Assembly (NCBI GenBank): GCA_963691655.1
Contig: OY829328.1
Coordinates: 77,814,400-77,878,399 of the forward strand
Length of the DNA: 64,000 bases
From: Toxonevra muliebris
Taxonomy: Eukaryota; Arthropoda; Insecta; Diptera; Pallopteridae
Reading direction: 5' to 3'
Below the pieces are notes generated by a model. That model saw only the letters and a program-made list of their open reading frames with translations, ran no database searches and was not told the origin of the DNA. Every line of letters starts with the position of its first letter. The first letter of the stretch is position 1. Of this stretch, positions 14,601 to 28,000 are shown piece by piece. The translations under genes were made by a program, and so were the position numbers.

Positions 14601-17600
14601 AATTTTTCACTTCATTTCATAAATTGAAATGTTTGCGTTTTTTTTTTCTTTATATTGTAGTATTTTTAAGTGCAATATGATTGGGGAAAAAAATCTTTAC
14701 AGCTCAACAATTTTATTTGCTTCTGGTTCCGCTGCTTCTGATTCTATATTTGTCGTTCTAGCTATTTGTCTACTTGTCTTTTTGGCGCGCAGTCTTCTGC
14801 TCAACTGACACTTGAGTATCTGTTGCGCTTAAGTTTTTAAACGCTTTTGCGGTTTCTCTTCTTCATTTTTTTTGTCTTTCTATAATTCTAGTTCTGATTC
14901 TATTTCTTGTTCGTCCTCTTGTGCTTTTGTTTTTTATGATTTTGTTTATTCTCTTTATTTTTTCACTGCACATATTCTTTTTCCCTTTCCGTTTGTACAC
15001 TTTTTCTTGTTCTTGTGGTTTTTCATTTATTTCCACATATGTTCATTTGTTTGTTTGTTTTTTATTTATAAAATTAATTATTTTTCTTTATTTTCAAAGT
15101 GAAAAATGAAACTCGTGCACTATGATTGTGTGTGCGAATAGCAAGAATGACTGCAAAGGGGGTTGATTTCCCCTCAATTCGTTTTGCTTTGACTTGTTTT
15201 GCTATCTAGAGTGAGCATGGAGACTGTAGTCGATCTCGAATCAGCTGAGCTTTGCCTAGCTTCGCTGAGCAGCCCTTACATTTTTTTTGCAATATGAAAA
15301 TTATAACAACAGAAATTACCATATGAGCGTGGCAATCTTTGATATCATTTTAATTTCTATTTTTAATCCACTTGTCCAATAGTTTCTACATTCTTCTTAA
15401 TATACAAACCATTATCATTTTTTCGGTCGTTTTAAATCACGCTTTTATTAAGCGAAAACAATCTTAACCTAAAAACACAATCGTCAGTTAACGTATACAA
15501 CGAAAAACTATTTTGAATTCCACAAGAGAATATTTATGGCACAAATACAATGAGTGAGAAAGAGATGAATAGATAAAAAAGTGTAATTGAGTAAAGAGAA
15601 TAAATAGTCCTTACAAATAGTGGAAAGTAACGCCATCTGTATGTCAGATTTTGCATTTGACATAGAGATGGCGCACTCTCCTATGTAAAGTATATCTTTC
15701 TTTTTGCTGTTATTCCTCATTCATATTCGCTGTTAGATAGATATTATTTATAATTTTATTAGAAATGAAACTTCCATACCAAATTTTTGTACCGCACTTC
15801 AAATTGTTCTTGGGATATTTCATAATGAATATTCAGATAATATGGGAGGTGCGACAATCTGTTTTCGAATCTCACCTACGTTTTCCCTGTAGTATGACAT
15901 TGCCAATCAACGTCTTTAAGCGAAATTTTAGTACTGTACCGTAAATAGTTCCAGATATATGTATACCCAAAAAAGCATATAGTTTAAACTTTTCCACTCG
16001 GTCTGAGAAACACACTACCCTGTTTATCAGCCAAGTATTCTATTATTTCGATAGCAGAAAGGCATTTCTTTTAAAACAGCTCTTAAACTGGAATATGTGA
16101 AATTGAACCGTCTTGAAGTTCCTATTCTTTCATTAGAACTAGCAGTTGCAGTTATCCTTACCTAACTTCAATTTGCCCTACTCATATGCTGCCCCTAAAA
16201 GCCTTCCTTTTTTCATACATTTCTTGCTGAATTATTTCCTTATACATTTATTTCTTTCCTTTCTTCATTACTTCAATTAAATTTCTGCTTTTAGTAATAT
16301 TTCAATCATTAGCACAATTATTTCATCCCATTTCCATTAATGTAAGTATTAACCTCATTAATATTATATGTAGGTATATATTTTTTTAATTTTCTTTTTC
16401 TTTTACTCATATTCTTTCGATTTTCTTTTATTGCATTAACATTACATTAATTTTTCTTTTCTTCTTTTTCCCTGTATTCTTCATGTTAATTTTATATTCT
16501 GTTACAGTTTTTTTCCACCTCTAATGCCTTGCCTCTTTCACCTTTTCACCACAGATTGTCATAGAAAATTTCTTTCTCTCCCTCTCTCTCTCTCTCTTAC
16601 TCTCTGTGTGTTTTTATTAATCGTTAGCGTCATATAATACATACGTCACACCGTTAGCCCTCTCTCTCATTTTGTTTTTGTACTTCACTCTTATACTCAT
16701 TTTTCATTCTATATTCTATAAATACTCAATGTCAATATGCCGGTCGGTTAATGTTGATGCATTTCCGTTTTCTTTTTCTTTTATGATTTATTTTTATTAT
16801 AATTATTTTTATCTACTTTTCTGCGACATTTCCATTTAATGATTTACTATGCATATTTATTTAATTAAGTATATGAGCAAATATTCTATTTTAAGCGATT
16901 TAGTTTAGTTTTTTTTTTTAGTTATACGTACAAACTCGTATATTTATTTTGGTGTGTTTTCTTTTTGTTTATGAAATCATTTGTTCAACTCATGTTCAAA
17001 GTAACAATTTTTATTATTTATTTACTTTTTAACAAATGCATACTACATTCATTGAATTGTTCATTAGTCATTTTAACACTACATATTATGTAATTTTACA
17101 TTTGCAAGTGAATGTTTTTTGTTTTTGTGTCGCATTGTTGACAAATTTATAAGTTAATGACATAGAGACATATATATACTTATATTATTTTGTTATCAAG
17201 AATCTGAGGAAAAGTTCTTTCATTGTAATAAAAAAATCATTGTAATTAACGTCAATTAAAAGTTGCGCATACGCAGTGTGGGACAATGTGGGAAATTTTC
17301 ATTTTTTTTTGCCAGGTTCGGATTTTGGCAAAACCAAAGTTTTCATCGTAATTTTAAAAATTGCCATGACATGAAAAAATAAATATTTATTTAATAGAAA
17401 TAGTTATGTATATTAAAAAAAGTAGGTACATAAAAGGGCAAAAACATTAAAAAATCATTATAATCATACGAACTGAGAGTCTTCTTTACTGCTCCCGGTA
17501 GATACCACTGATTTTTACATTCAACTTTCCATCAAGTAAAAGATTTAGGTACCATATTCACGCATATGTACGTGTATTTTTTAAAAATAGTACTATCAGA

Positions 17601-20600
17601 CCTTTTTGCACAAGTAGCATGAAACCAAAAAAAAAAAAAAAAATAGTAGTAGATTTTAGCTAAACCTGAGTAACAGAGTAGATTTTAAAATTTTTTCCAA
17701 AAAAGTAGTAAATTTACTACAATTGTAGAACAGTTCGAACAATGCTCTTTGTCTGTAAATATACCGCAGTTAAGAGAATAAGAGAGAGAGAGTGAGAGAC
17801 AGAATGAGCATAAAATGTTCAAGGCATGGTGAAGTTATATATAAAGTAAGAGCAAGATTACAACAATTTCACCTTGGCAACACATTCTTGTTGTTGCGTC
17901 AGATACCATATGTTGAAATCAGCCTTACAACAAAACAATAACAACATATCTTTATTGTTGCTGCCATAATGACGGCATGCAGTGAATGTCAAAATGGTGA
18001 AAAAAGGAATAATTTTGGCAGCCATTGATATTTATCACAAAGGAAGAAAAATAATGAGTTGTATAAATTCAACTAGGTTCAAGTAGAAGAATTTATTTAT
18101 TTTCCAAACCAATTAAGATATTGATTTGTAGCGAATTAAATATATTTTTTTTAACAATACGCCATTATATTTCGTTGAATTACTATAAAAGTTATAAAAT
18201 TAAATTCAAGACGTAATCCAGTAAGAGTCACTCTGCATCACTGATACATTGAGAATCACTGCCACCCAAACATTGAACGCCATCATTAAGCTTATCAAGC
18301 GATTCTGAATAATTTTAAATTTATAATAAAAATTGTTGATTATGGCATGAAGAGCGGCCCTATTTCTATACAGGCTTATCCTATCGAATCCTATCCTATG
18401 TTATTCAATCCTATCCTATGATAAAATTTTCTTTTATTTAAAGCCTGCCAGTTGACTAAAAATAGTTCATATCAGCAACATTAGGGGACAATGACATAAA
18501 ACGAAGCGAAGACCCCAACCGCCTACATTACTCATAATGCCAGCCATGACTCAAACCGATTACAAAAATTTCACCTTTGCAAAATCAACATCTCTTTGTT
18601 GTTGTGGCCATAATGGTATAAATTCACCTTGTGGGAGACACGTCACACAAACACTAATTAACAGATTCATGAATTTGAAACTACTCACTATGACTTGTTT
18701 CAGTTTTAAGCTCTTTAGAGGAGTAGAATCGGGAAATATAGATAAAAATAAATAAAGAGGATCGAAATAAGTTGTCTTATCACATGATAAGAAGTTCATA
18801 GGGATTCACTACAATCTTTTCTAATCCATATTTTTTCACCAATTTCTTCCTCATCTATTTACAAATATGAAAAAAATTAAATTTAAATTTGTTAAAAAAT
18901 AATTCATAATTTTTGTGTTTGCGTGTTTTCTTTTCTACATAAGATGACTGTACTTAATTTTTTTGTTTTTTTTCTGACTAGTCATGAAATACATTCAGAC
19001 AAAACATAAAGAAGAAAAAAAAATGAAAATTTCAAATAACTCAATTATAACAAAAATGTGTGTTGAAAACACAGAAATAACCAAAAATAAACAAAAAAAA
19101 CAAAAAAACCCATATTACGCAAATAGAATAAAGCAACAAAAAATAAAAATCTATTCTATCACAATCTATCTTTCTTTAAATTTTAGCTATGGTTGAGCTA
19201 TGGTACATTAAATTCTAATGGACTTTCAACTTGATTGCCAAAAGAAATTAAGCAAAAAAAAAAAATAAAAAATAAAAAAAAAAACTTAAAAAAAAAACAA
19301 CAAAAAAACGCCAAAATTGCAAGTTGTCACGAGTCACGAGATGTTAGTTTGTTAGTGAATGAGCAGCAGAAAAAAAAATGTTACATCAACTAAAGGAAAT
19401 TTTGGTCTAGAATTAGAACTAAATCTAGTTTTTGTTATTGCTGTAGCTTTATACTTATTACTACATCAATATTTGTACCACAAGTGAAAATGAGAAATAC
19501 AAATGTACAAATATTTAGGTATGTAGGTAGGTATATGAAATTTCATTTGTGAAATAGATGAATGAAGTCATACACTATTCCTAAAATGATAGTTTCTGTA
19601 TACCGACATATGTAGGTACATAGGTACAATCATACAAAGTGTTCTACCGTTATATAAGCATAGTATAACTTGACTTATGAGCTAATTACATTGCTTAAAA
19701 AATGTATTAAATTGATTGCAATGATTCTAAGAAAATTTTGATTAGCTTGCTAGAAAAGTTGGTACAGTAATTCATATTATAGTATGAAACACCCTATTTT
19801 TTATTACCTACAACATGTTTAAATCAATCGAACATCTAAAATGCTATATGTATTTGCTACTTTCATAGACAGACAAACAGACGTAGGTATAACATTTGCT
19901 AAAGTCTATCACACACATGTCATGCTGATATATATTTTTTTCTACCCACGGATAAAGCTGATGTGTATGATCCCGTAGATGCGCGGGTGCTTTTTTGAAG
20001 TGAAACTTCATTGGCGAGGAAACGAGCTTTCATTACACTCAAACGAAACTAAGAAGAGAAACGAAGTAATGCTGTTGTTAGTGTTTAGCGAACGAGGTCG
20101 TATGGAGATCGGTTACATACAATCAAACAATGAGTCGACTTCTCGCAGTTTCATTTCATGTGCTTTAGAGAGAAAGAGAGAGAGAGAGAGCTTGATTCCA
20201 TATAGCTGGGTTTTTCCACACATGTGTTATATACGTGTAGTAAGTCGTGTTTGTGCCGATAAGTGAAGAGAGTATCAACAGAAAAAAAGCTTCAGAAAAT
20301 AGAAAGAGTGCAAAAACTTTCTATAAGAAACGAAGTTATACAGTTTTTATTCGGCTACATACAATCAAGCAGAGAGTCGATTTCTCGCAGCTTTATCTCA
20401 CGAGCTTTAGTAAGAGAGTCGACCTTGATGCCTCTGCTTGATTGCATATAACTGAGCTTTCCTTTCTTCGGTTACCCCCCCGTCTCAACGAGTAATAACT
20501 CATTGCATGAAATTTAAAATTTGTTGTGGTTTCTTGTATGAAATACAAAAATGTTGTTTGTGTTTTTCTCATTTTATATGGGAAACAACAACAAATTTTG

Positions 20601-22049
20601 AATTTCATGCAATGAAATATTGCTCTTGGAGACGGGGTGTTATATATGCATACTATGTCGTGTTTGTGCCGATAAGTGTAGAGTAACAATAGAAGAAAAG
20701 CAAGAACAAAATAGAGGAAAGAAGACTGCAAAAACTTCAACAGAATGTTTTATAAATATTTTCTAATAATTTTCAAATAAACAACAAAGTTTCACTTTAA
20801 CTGTGAATGGCTGTAGATACATAATTATAAATAACACTGACTTTAATTCACCAATTATGGCTGCAGCCTCTTTTAAAAATTATTAAAAATCTATAGAGAA
20901 ATTCTCTTGCAATTCGTAATAATTTCGGTAAATTTATTTTTATTTTGGTCTGAGTTTTAATATGATCTGATTTGTATTATTTTTTTGTTGTTTTGGTTTG
21001 AATTCTGGTTTAAATTTTACTCTGAGTTTTGATTTAATTTTTAGTCTGAATTTTAGTCTGAGATTTTTTCCTGCATTTGGTTTAATTTTAGGTCTGAAGA
21101 TGGTCTAATTTTTGGTCTGACTTTTTGTGATCTTTGGGTCTGAGTTTTTATCTGAATTTAGTTTGATTTTTTAACAGAATTTTGTTTTTTTTTGCCTAAT
21201 TTCAGTTTTTAATCGTTTTTTGATCTGATTTTTGTTCTGAATTTCGGTCTGCTTTTCGTTTAATTTTTGGTGTAAATTTTAAACAGCTTTTGGGGTAATT
21301 TTTATATGATTTTGGTCTGCTTTTGATTTGATTTTTTGTCTGATTTTTTATCCGAAATTTGGTTTACTTTTGCTTTAGAATTTGCCGCAAAACTCCTTGC
21401 TGACTTTTCCTTGTTGTTTTGTCTATAAAAAATATGAAGAGAAAGTTTGAAATTGAGTTTTTAACTGCAGCTACTTGAGGCATTTGAATCTAATTTGCTT
21501 AATTCGTAATTCATGACTAAAAAAATATTTCTATTGCATCCCTGGACCAAGTAGAATTAAAAAAATCTGCTTTAGTTTCTTGAATTAACTCAAATATGAC
21601 CAATGGCCTATTTCTAGTACACTTCAAAAAGTTTTTATTTTGATTCAATATATTCTCATTTAATCAAAATCAAACATTTGTGAAATGACCAACGTATAGG
21701 ACAATGTGCATATCTGGGGGGTAACTCTGTAGTTCGATTCGAGAGAAAATTTATACGAATTCGAACGATTGGTACTCTAGAAAAACTTTTCGAATAATAT
21801 TTGTTTAATGTTCAAATTTCATTTTGTGCCTTTTCGAATCGAATTTGGCATTCGAATAGAACTGCCCTTCGAATTGAACTACAGAGTAACCCCCCTGGGT
21901 TAATAAAGATATACCGAAGATGTGATACCAACAACTCAACAACCGAGTGCTGCACTCTGTTTCCGTTTTTTTTTATATGAAGTTTTTTTTCTCTCTCAAA
22001 TTGAGCAAATCACATACGCACACACATACACATTTAATCACTTCTACAC

Positions 22050-22082
<33 letters not shown>

Positions 22083-25000
22083 CACACAGGGCTGAGCTTC
22101 AGGCTACTGTGGGGGTCAGCGGGTGGCGGATAGCTGAACGGCCGGCAGTCATGCCGGCTAGCTGCGAATAACAAATAAGCAGTCCCCGACCAAGAGCGGC
22201 AGAGGTGGAGGGTGTGTCTTAAAAGGCCACAATACCCAATGAAGATCTGTGACAGGACGAGTAGGCACCGTCCTTGGCGTAGGTGCTCCCCACCCCGGGG
22301 TGGCATCGTGGGACAACGTTACAGAGTCCAAGCAGGCGTATTTCAACATTAACTTACCCTATGACTCTGTCAATTGGGTCTAAAGGTGTTTTTTGGGTGG
22401 ATGCAACAGCCTGGAATCTTCGTGAACCACATCAGTATATAGTACCGAGAATGCGTGTCACGCCGTAAGCCGCTACTCGGCTTCAACCACTGGGTTGAAG
22501 GGCTCGAGCTAGTACGGACGGCGGGCCCACATGATTGGTGCTGTAGAAAGATGAGTAGGAGGGAATTTCCATGTGAATCATGGACGTCAGGATCTGAGAC
22601 CAGTAAGATCTTGATGGAATGGAAAACTGGATGACACGATTTGGAATAGATGAACCCTGGGCTGACAACTGTGGCATTCGGTTACCTTAGTAAGCGGAGT
22701 GAAATCCAGCGGAAACGGCTCTCCGGCTAATGTTACAGTTGCCCCCGTCCCGTTAAAACCATGGCAGGTCTCAAAGAACGCTCAACGTTTCGCATCATTA
22801 AGTTGGTGGTGTGGGCTCAGATGTAATATTCCTGACTAATACTGATCCGGCTCTGAACACAAGTTCTCATAAAGGCTTGTGTCAACCCTTGCATGGCCTC
22901 CCTGCTTGCATAGATAACCATGGGATTGCGAGGTGACCACACATCGGGCAGAGATAACGACTTTGAGAGGGGACCCAATCACAATGATAAATAACGAAAA
23001 AACCACAAACATGATGGATGTTGAGGAGAACACAAAAAAGGATTCACCACTGGCGAACCCTTTTAAGAAGAGCACAAGATTGGCACGCTCTCCAGAGAGA
23101 TTAGTGCCTAATACAGAGCAAATACGCTCAAATTCTTCGCCGCCATGCTTGCAACATGTCAGTGAAGTGGAGAAAGCAGATTCAATGGATCCGTTTAAAC
23201 TATTGGGACGGAAAATTGAAGAACTCGCGGAAATGATGGGCGGTAAGCCGCCACGTAGGTCGATACATCAGCCAATGAGAGACCTGGTTGAGAAGATCCA
23301 AGAGCTATATCAAAACGTAGAAAACCATAGACAGAAGCCAGGAGATACTGTAAAGGAGATAAATAGCAGTACCCAGACCTCTCCATGGTTTAAAGCAACG
23401 ATGGACGCAAAAAGAAAGCAGGACTAGGAGGCAGAAACGCCAAATACAAAGCGTAACCGAACTCTCCCAGCAAAGGAAAGAAAACCACGGGAAACGCCAA
23501 AAACGGTTGCGACAAAATCGGACGTTATACCAAAACATCCGAAGTCAAAGGAGCAAGTAACTGGAGGAGAACAAAATTGGACAGAAGTTACAAAAAAGCA
23601 GTCGATCAAGAACAGATCTGAAAGGTCAAGCCGCGTAAAGACTCGACCAGATGCAATCGTGATTGAAAAAAATGGAGATCTTTCTTACGCAGAAATGCTC
23701 AGGAAAGTAAAAAGTGACCCCAAACTAGCTGGACTGGGGCAGACGGTTTCTAGGATCAGAAGAACCCAGAAGGGCGACCTATTGATTCAGCTGAACGAAT
23801 CCGGAGAAAAATCTGGTGCGCTCAGCGACATCATCGGCGAAACATTGGGCAATCAAGCGGTTGTCAAAACATTGACACATCGCACCACCATTGAATGCAA
23901 GGACATAGATGAGATCACTACAAAAGAAGACATATGCGAAGCAATAAAAACACAGTTCGACCTGACTGGTGTAAGTACCTCAGACATAGTGAGTTTGAGA
24001 GAAGCATATGGTGGCACGCAAACTGCAATAATAAGCCTGCCAGCAGAAACGGCGAAGAAACTTCTAAAGGCTAGAAGAATCAAAATCGGATGGGTAATAT
24101 GTCGCATCCGGGAGCGAATAATGTTGAAACAATGCTTCAGATGCCTGGAGTATGGGCATATAGCAAGAGGGTGTAAAAATACGGACAGATCCAAAACATG
24201 TAGAAGATGTGGTACGGATGGTCACATTGCAAAAGAATGCACTAAGGATCCTGTGTGCATGTTCTGTAAAATTGACAACCCAAAAAGTGCCAGCCACTTC
24301 GCTGGAAGCAGCAAATGCCCAACTTTTAGGAGGGCTATGAACAATAAAACGCGATGAAAATTATACAGATAAATCTGAACCATTGCGAAGCCGCGCAAGA
24401 CTTGCTTGCACAAACGGCGAGAGAAAAGAAAGCGGACGTAGTTCTAATCAGCGAACCATACAGACTTGAGAATAAAAACATCTGTATCAGTGACAAGACT
24501 AAAAAAGCAGCAATATGGATATGCGGAAGACACGCTTTCCAAAATACCAACGAACAGTCGGATGGATTTGTAAGAGCAAAAATAAATGGTATTTACTTTT
24601 ATAGTTGCTATGCACGTCCCAGCCTGACTCCTAGTGAGTATCAGAATACTCTGGACGAAATCGTAGCAGATGCGCATGGGAAAACACCAGTTGTGATCGC
24701 TGGAGACTTTAATGCATGGGCAACAGAATGGGGCAGTAGAGTCACGAATGCGAGAGGACACAGTCTCCTGGAAACCTTTTCGCCGCTAGACATAGTCATC
24801 GCAAATTCCGGCAATAAATTCACGTTTCGTAAAGCTGGATACGGATCTATTATAGACATCACCTTTACGAGTAGCTCTTTAGCACGTAAAACAAGATGGC
24901 GGGTTAGTGAAGACTATACGCACAGTGATCACCAAGCAGTAATGTTTGAAATAGAAAACAAGAGATTACGTCAGAGAGGTAAAACAACCGGCCCTCGATG

Positions 25001-28000
25001 GAAAGACACACTGTTCGATAAGGACACATTTGAAGAAATATTGACCACACATAATTTGACGCCCGGGACGGCAGAAAATGCAGCAAGCCAATTAACATAT
25101 TTGGTAACTTCTGCTTGTGACGCAGCAATGCCCAGAAGGATGCCCAGCAAACAAGGCTCACCATGCTACTGGTGGAACGAAGAAATCAAAGCTCTTAGAA
25201 GTGAATGTTTAAAAGCCAGACGTAAAGTTCAGCGATCTAGGGGAAGACCTGGATTCTTACAGCTGCTCGAAGCTTTTAGAAATGCGCGGAAATCTCTGCA
25301 GAAGGCGATCAAAAACAGCAAAAGAACTTGTTTTAAAAATATATGTGACGAAGCAGATATAAACCCTTGGGGCACTGCTTATAGAATTGTAATGACGAAG
25401 CTGAAAGGCCAAAGATCACCACAGATAACATGCCCTGTAATGCTGGATAGCATTATAAAGACGTTATTTCCACAGCGGCAGGTAATTTTCACATATGATG
25501 ACGGCAAAGCGAATAATGAAGAAATCGCACCAGTTACCGAAGAAGAGGTGCTCGAAGCATGTAAGAAAGTAGGCGACAAAAAAGCACCAGGACCCGACGG
25601 TATCCCCAATAAAGCTTTGAAAACGGCAGTCTACAAAAGACCGGAAATCTTCGTCGAAGTAATCCAAAAATGTTTAGAAGAAGGAATATTTCCAGATCAG
25701 TGGAAACTACAGAGGTTAGTTCTGCTGCCGAAAGGAAATAAGCCACCGGGAGATCCATCGTCATATCGGCCAATCTGCCTGCTTGACACAATGGGCAAAA
25801 TACTGGAGCGTGTAATCTACAACAGGTTACTGCCCATCGCGGAAGAGAACGGAGCACTGTCAAACTGTCAGTTCGGGTTTCGGAAAGCTCGATCCACCGT
25901 AAGTGCCATTAAAATGGTGGTAGACATTGCAGCGGAAGCAATAGAAGGCATAAGATGGAAAGGAGGTGCGAAACAATATTGCGCAGTGGTTACATTAGAT
26001 GTAAAAAACGCATTTAACTCTGCCAACTGGATGCACATAAAAGGCTCTCTGGCAAGAATGAACGCACCGAAATACATACGAAGAATAATCGACAGTTACT
26101 TCAAAAACAGAAAGCTGGAGTATGAAAGCGACGAGGGATTAAAATACTACAACATCTCGGCAGGTGTTCCACAAGGATCTGTGCTAGGACCTCTACTGTG
26201 GAATATCATGTATGACGGAATATTGAGACTATCATTCCCACCAGGAGTAAAAGTAGTGGGGTACGCAGACGATATTGCGATAGTTACAGTGGCGAAACAT
26301 ATCCAGGAAATCGAGGCGATTACTAATGAAGCGGTGGCCACAATAAACCAATGGCTAAGATCAGCTGGTCTTGAATTAGCTGCACAAAAAACGGAGGCGG
26401 TACTAATTAGTAGTCGAAAGGTTGTCGAACATGCAAATATACAAGTAGGCAATCAAATAATAAAATCGAAGTCGTCAATTAAATATCTGGGTGTGATGAT
26501 AGACAACAGACTGAACTTCAGAGCTCACTTGGACTATGTTAAAGAAAAGGCGTCTAGTATCCAGGCAGTGCTGTCTAGAATAATGCCAAACATTGGTGGA
26601 CCAAGGTATGGTCGAAGGGTGTTACTTTCTAGAGTAGTAAGCTCAGTCTTGCTTTACGCTGCTCCAATCTGGGCTGGAGCTTTGGTGACAAAGGAGTGCC
26701 GAAAGAAACTGTCACGTGTATACAGGCTGAGCGCTCTAAGAACAATAAGTGGGTTTCGGACAATTTCGGAAGATGCGGCATGCGTCGTAGCTGGTATGAT
26801 ACCGATCGATATACTAGCGGACGAAATGAAACGAGTCTATCGCAGAAGGAGCGGAAATCAGTTGCAACAAGATATTCCAGGCATAGCGAACGAAGAAAGG
26901 CTAGCATCATTAGCCATTTGGCAGAATAGATGGGAGAACTCATCGAAAGGCAGGTGGACGTATATACTTATCCCTAAGATTGAAACGTGGATAAATAAAA
27001 AATATGGAGAGACAAATTATCATATAACCCAGTTTTTAACGGGTCATGGAGGGTACAGAAAGTATCTGTACAGATTTAAGCATGACGACTCCCCACTTTG
27101 TCCTATCTGTAGGGACCAAGAAGAAGATGTAGAACACGTAATTTTCAACTGTCGGCGTTTCAGCCCAACAAATATGACGTTGCCAAGCCCATCATGCATT
27201 ATAGAGTGTATGATCCAGTCGGAGGAAGACTGGTCAGAAATAAGTGGGTTCATCACGAATGTGCAAAATGACCTAAGGAGAATTGAACGTCTTAGGAGAG
27301 CAGACTTGACGAATACAGCCTAAAGGCTAACCAGCCCCGCGAAGTAATACCTAACGGCAGTACCGCGGGGATAGTGGTTGACGAGCAGGGGGGTGAGGTT
27401 TAGTACGTAGGTGCATTACTGAGCAGATCCAGTCAGTATGTGAATCGTGCATGCCAATAGTACGGACTACTGGTATCTATGAAGATTCCTCACCTCCAGG
27501 GCGCATCCAAAAAAAAAAAAAAAAAAAAAAACACGAGTTTTTCAATTATTGTTGTTGTTTTTTTTTTTATTTGGCATGTCATATTTGAAAGAGACTTGGA
27601 GCACTCTTGGAGACTTTGTAGTTGTCTCTTAATTTGAGAGCGTAAAAACTTCATATAGAAAAACGAAAAGAGAGTGCGGTACTAGCTGTTAGTTCGGAAT
27701 CAAATAAATTGCTCTCCGGGAGATACTAAGCACTGATTTTCAATAGTCAGTTCTAATCAATGTAAAATATTCTCAAAACCTTAGAGCTGTGACTGGCCAA
27801 CGATGAACGCGTAAGGTGTCTTTACTCTAGCTGATTTAGGCAATTAACTTGTATTCTGACCTAAGCCAGCAAAAAAGTTGGAAGTAATGAATGCATATAA
27901 TATAGCCAGCTGGCAAGATTATTGACTAAAATAATTAGAAATATAAATGTTTCCCATCTATGTCATCAGGCTAATGCCTGGTTTTCACTATGTCAAATTC

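Larger units (their letters stand above)
22058..27530 (+). mobile_element. Nearly intact R1-clade non-LTR retrotransposon
   Basis: Contains a 5' leader (about 22083-22983), ORF1 (22984-24357), ORF2 (24354-27323), a 185-nt 3' leader and an A tail of about 22 (27509-27530). The target duplication ACACGAGTTTTT is present at 22046-22057 and 27531-27542. The left junction carries 30 T from 22053 to 22082, so the exact 5' end is uncertain. The R1-clade call rests on the ORF2 opening (QINLNHCEAAQDLL, SEPY) and the C-terminal HC motif. The host site is ACAY-rich, as reported for some R1-clade lineages. The whole element has only one disabling change visible. Confidence 0.9.
21936..27700. mobile_element. 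Foldback element split by the R1-clade LINE
   Basis: An arm at about 21936-22010 (CGAGTGCTGCACTCTGTTTC, TATATGAAGTTTTT, CTCTCAAATTGAG) pairs with the reverse complement of about 27620-27700 (CCGCACTCTCTTTTCG, TATATGAAGTTTTT, CTCTCAAATTAAGAG). The LINE sits between them. A related core without the LINE is at 28500-28665. Confidence 0.65.

Noticed and set aside
14872..15109. Hydrophobic frames rich in Phe and Ser
   Set aside because: T-rich low-complexity DNA; no start context, splice sites or family match.
22058..27530. rDNA-specific R1 insertion
   Set aside because: No 28S rRNA sequence flanks the element; the flanks are AT-rich intron DNA with ACAY repeats.
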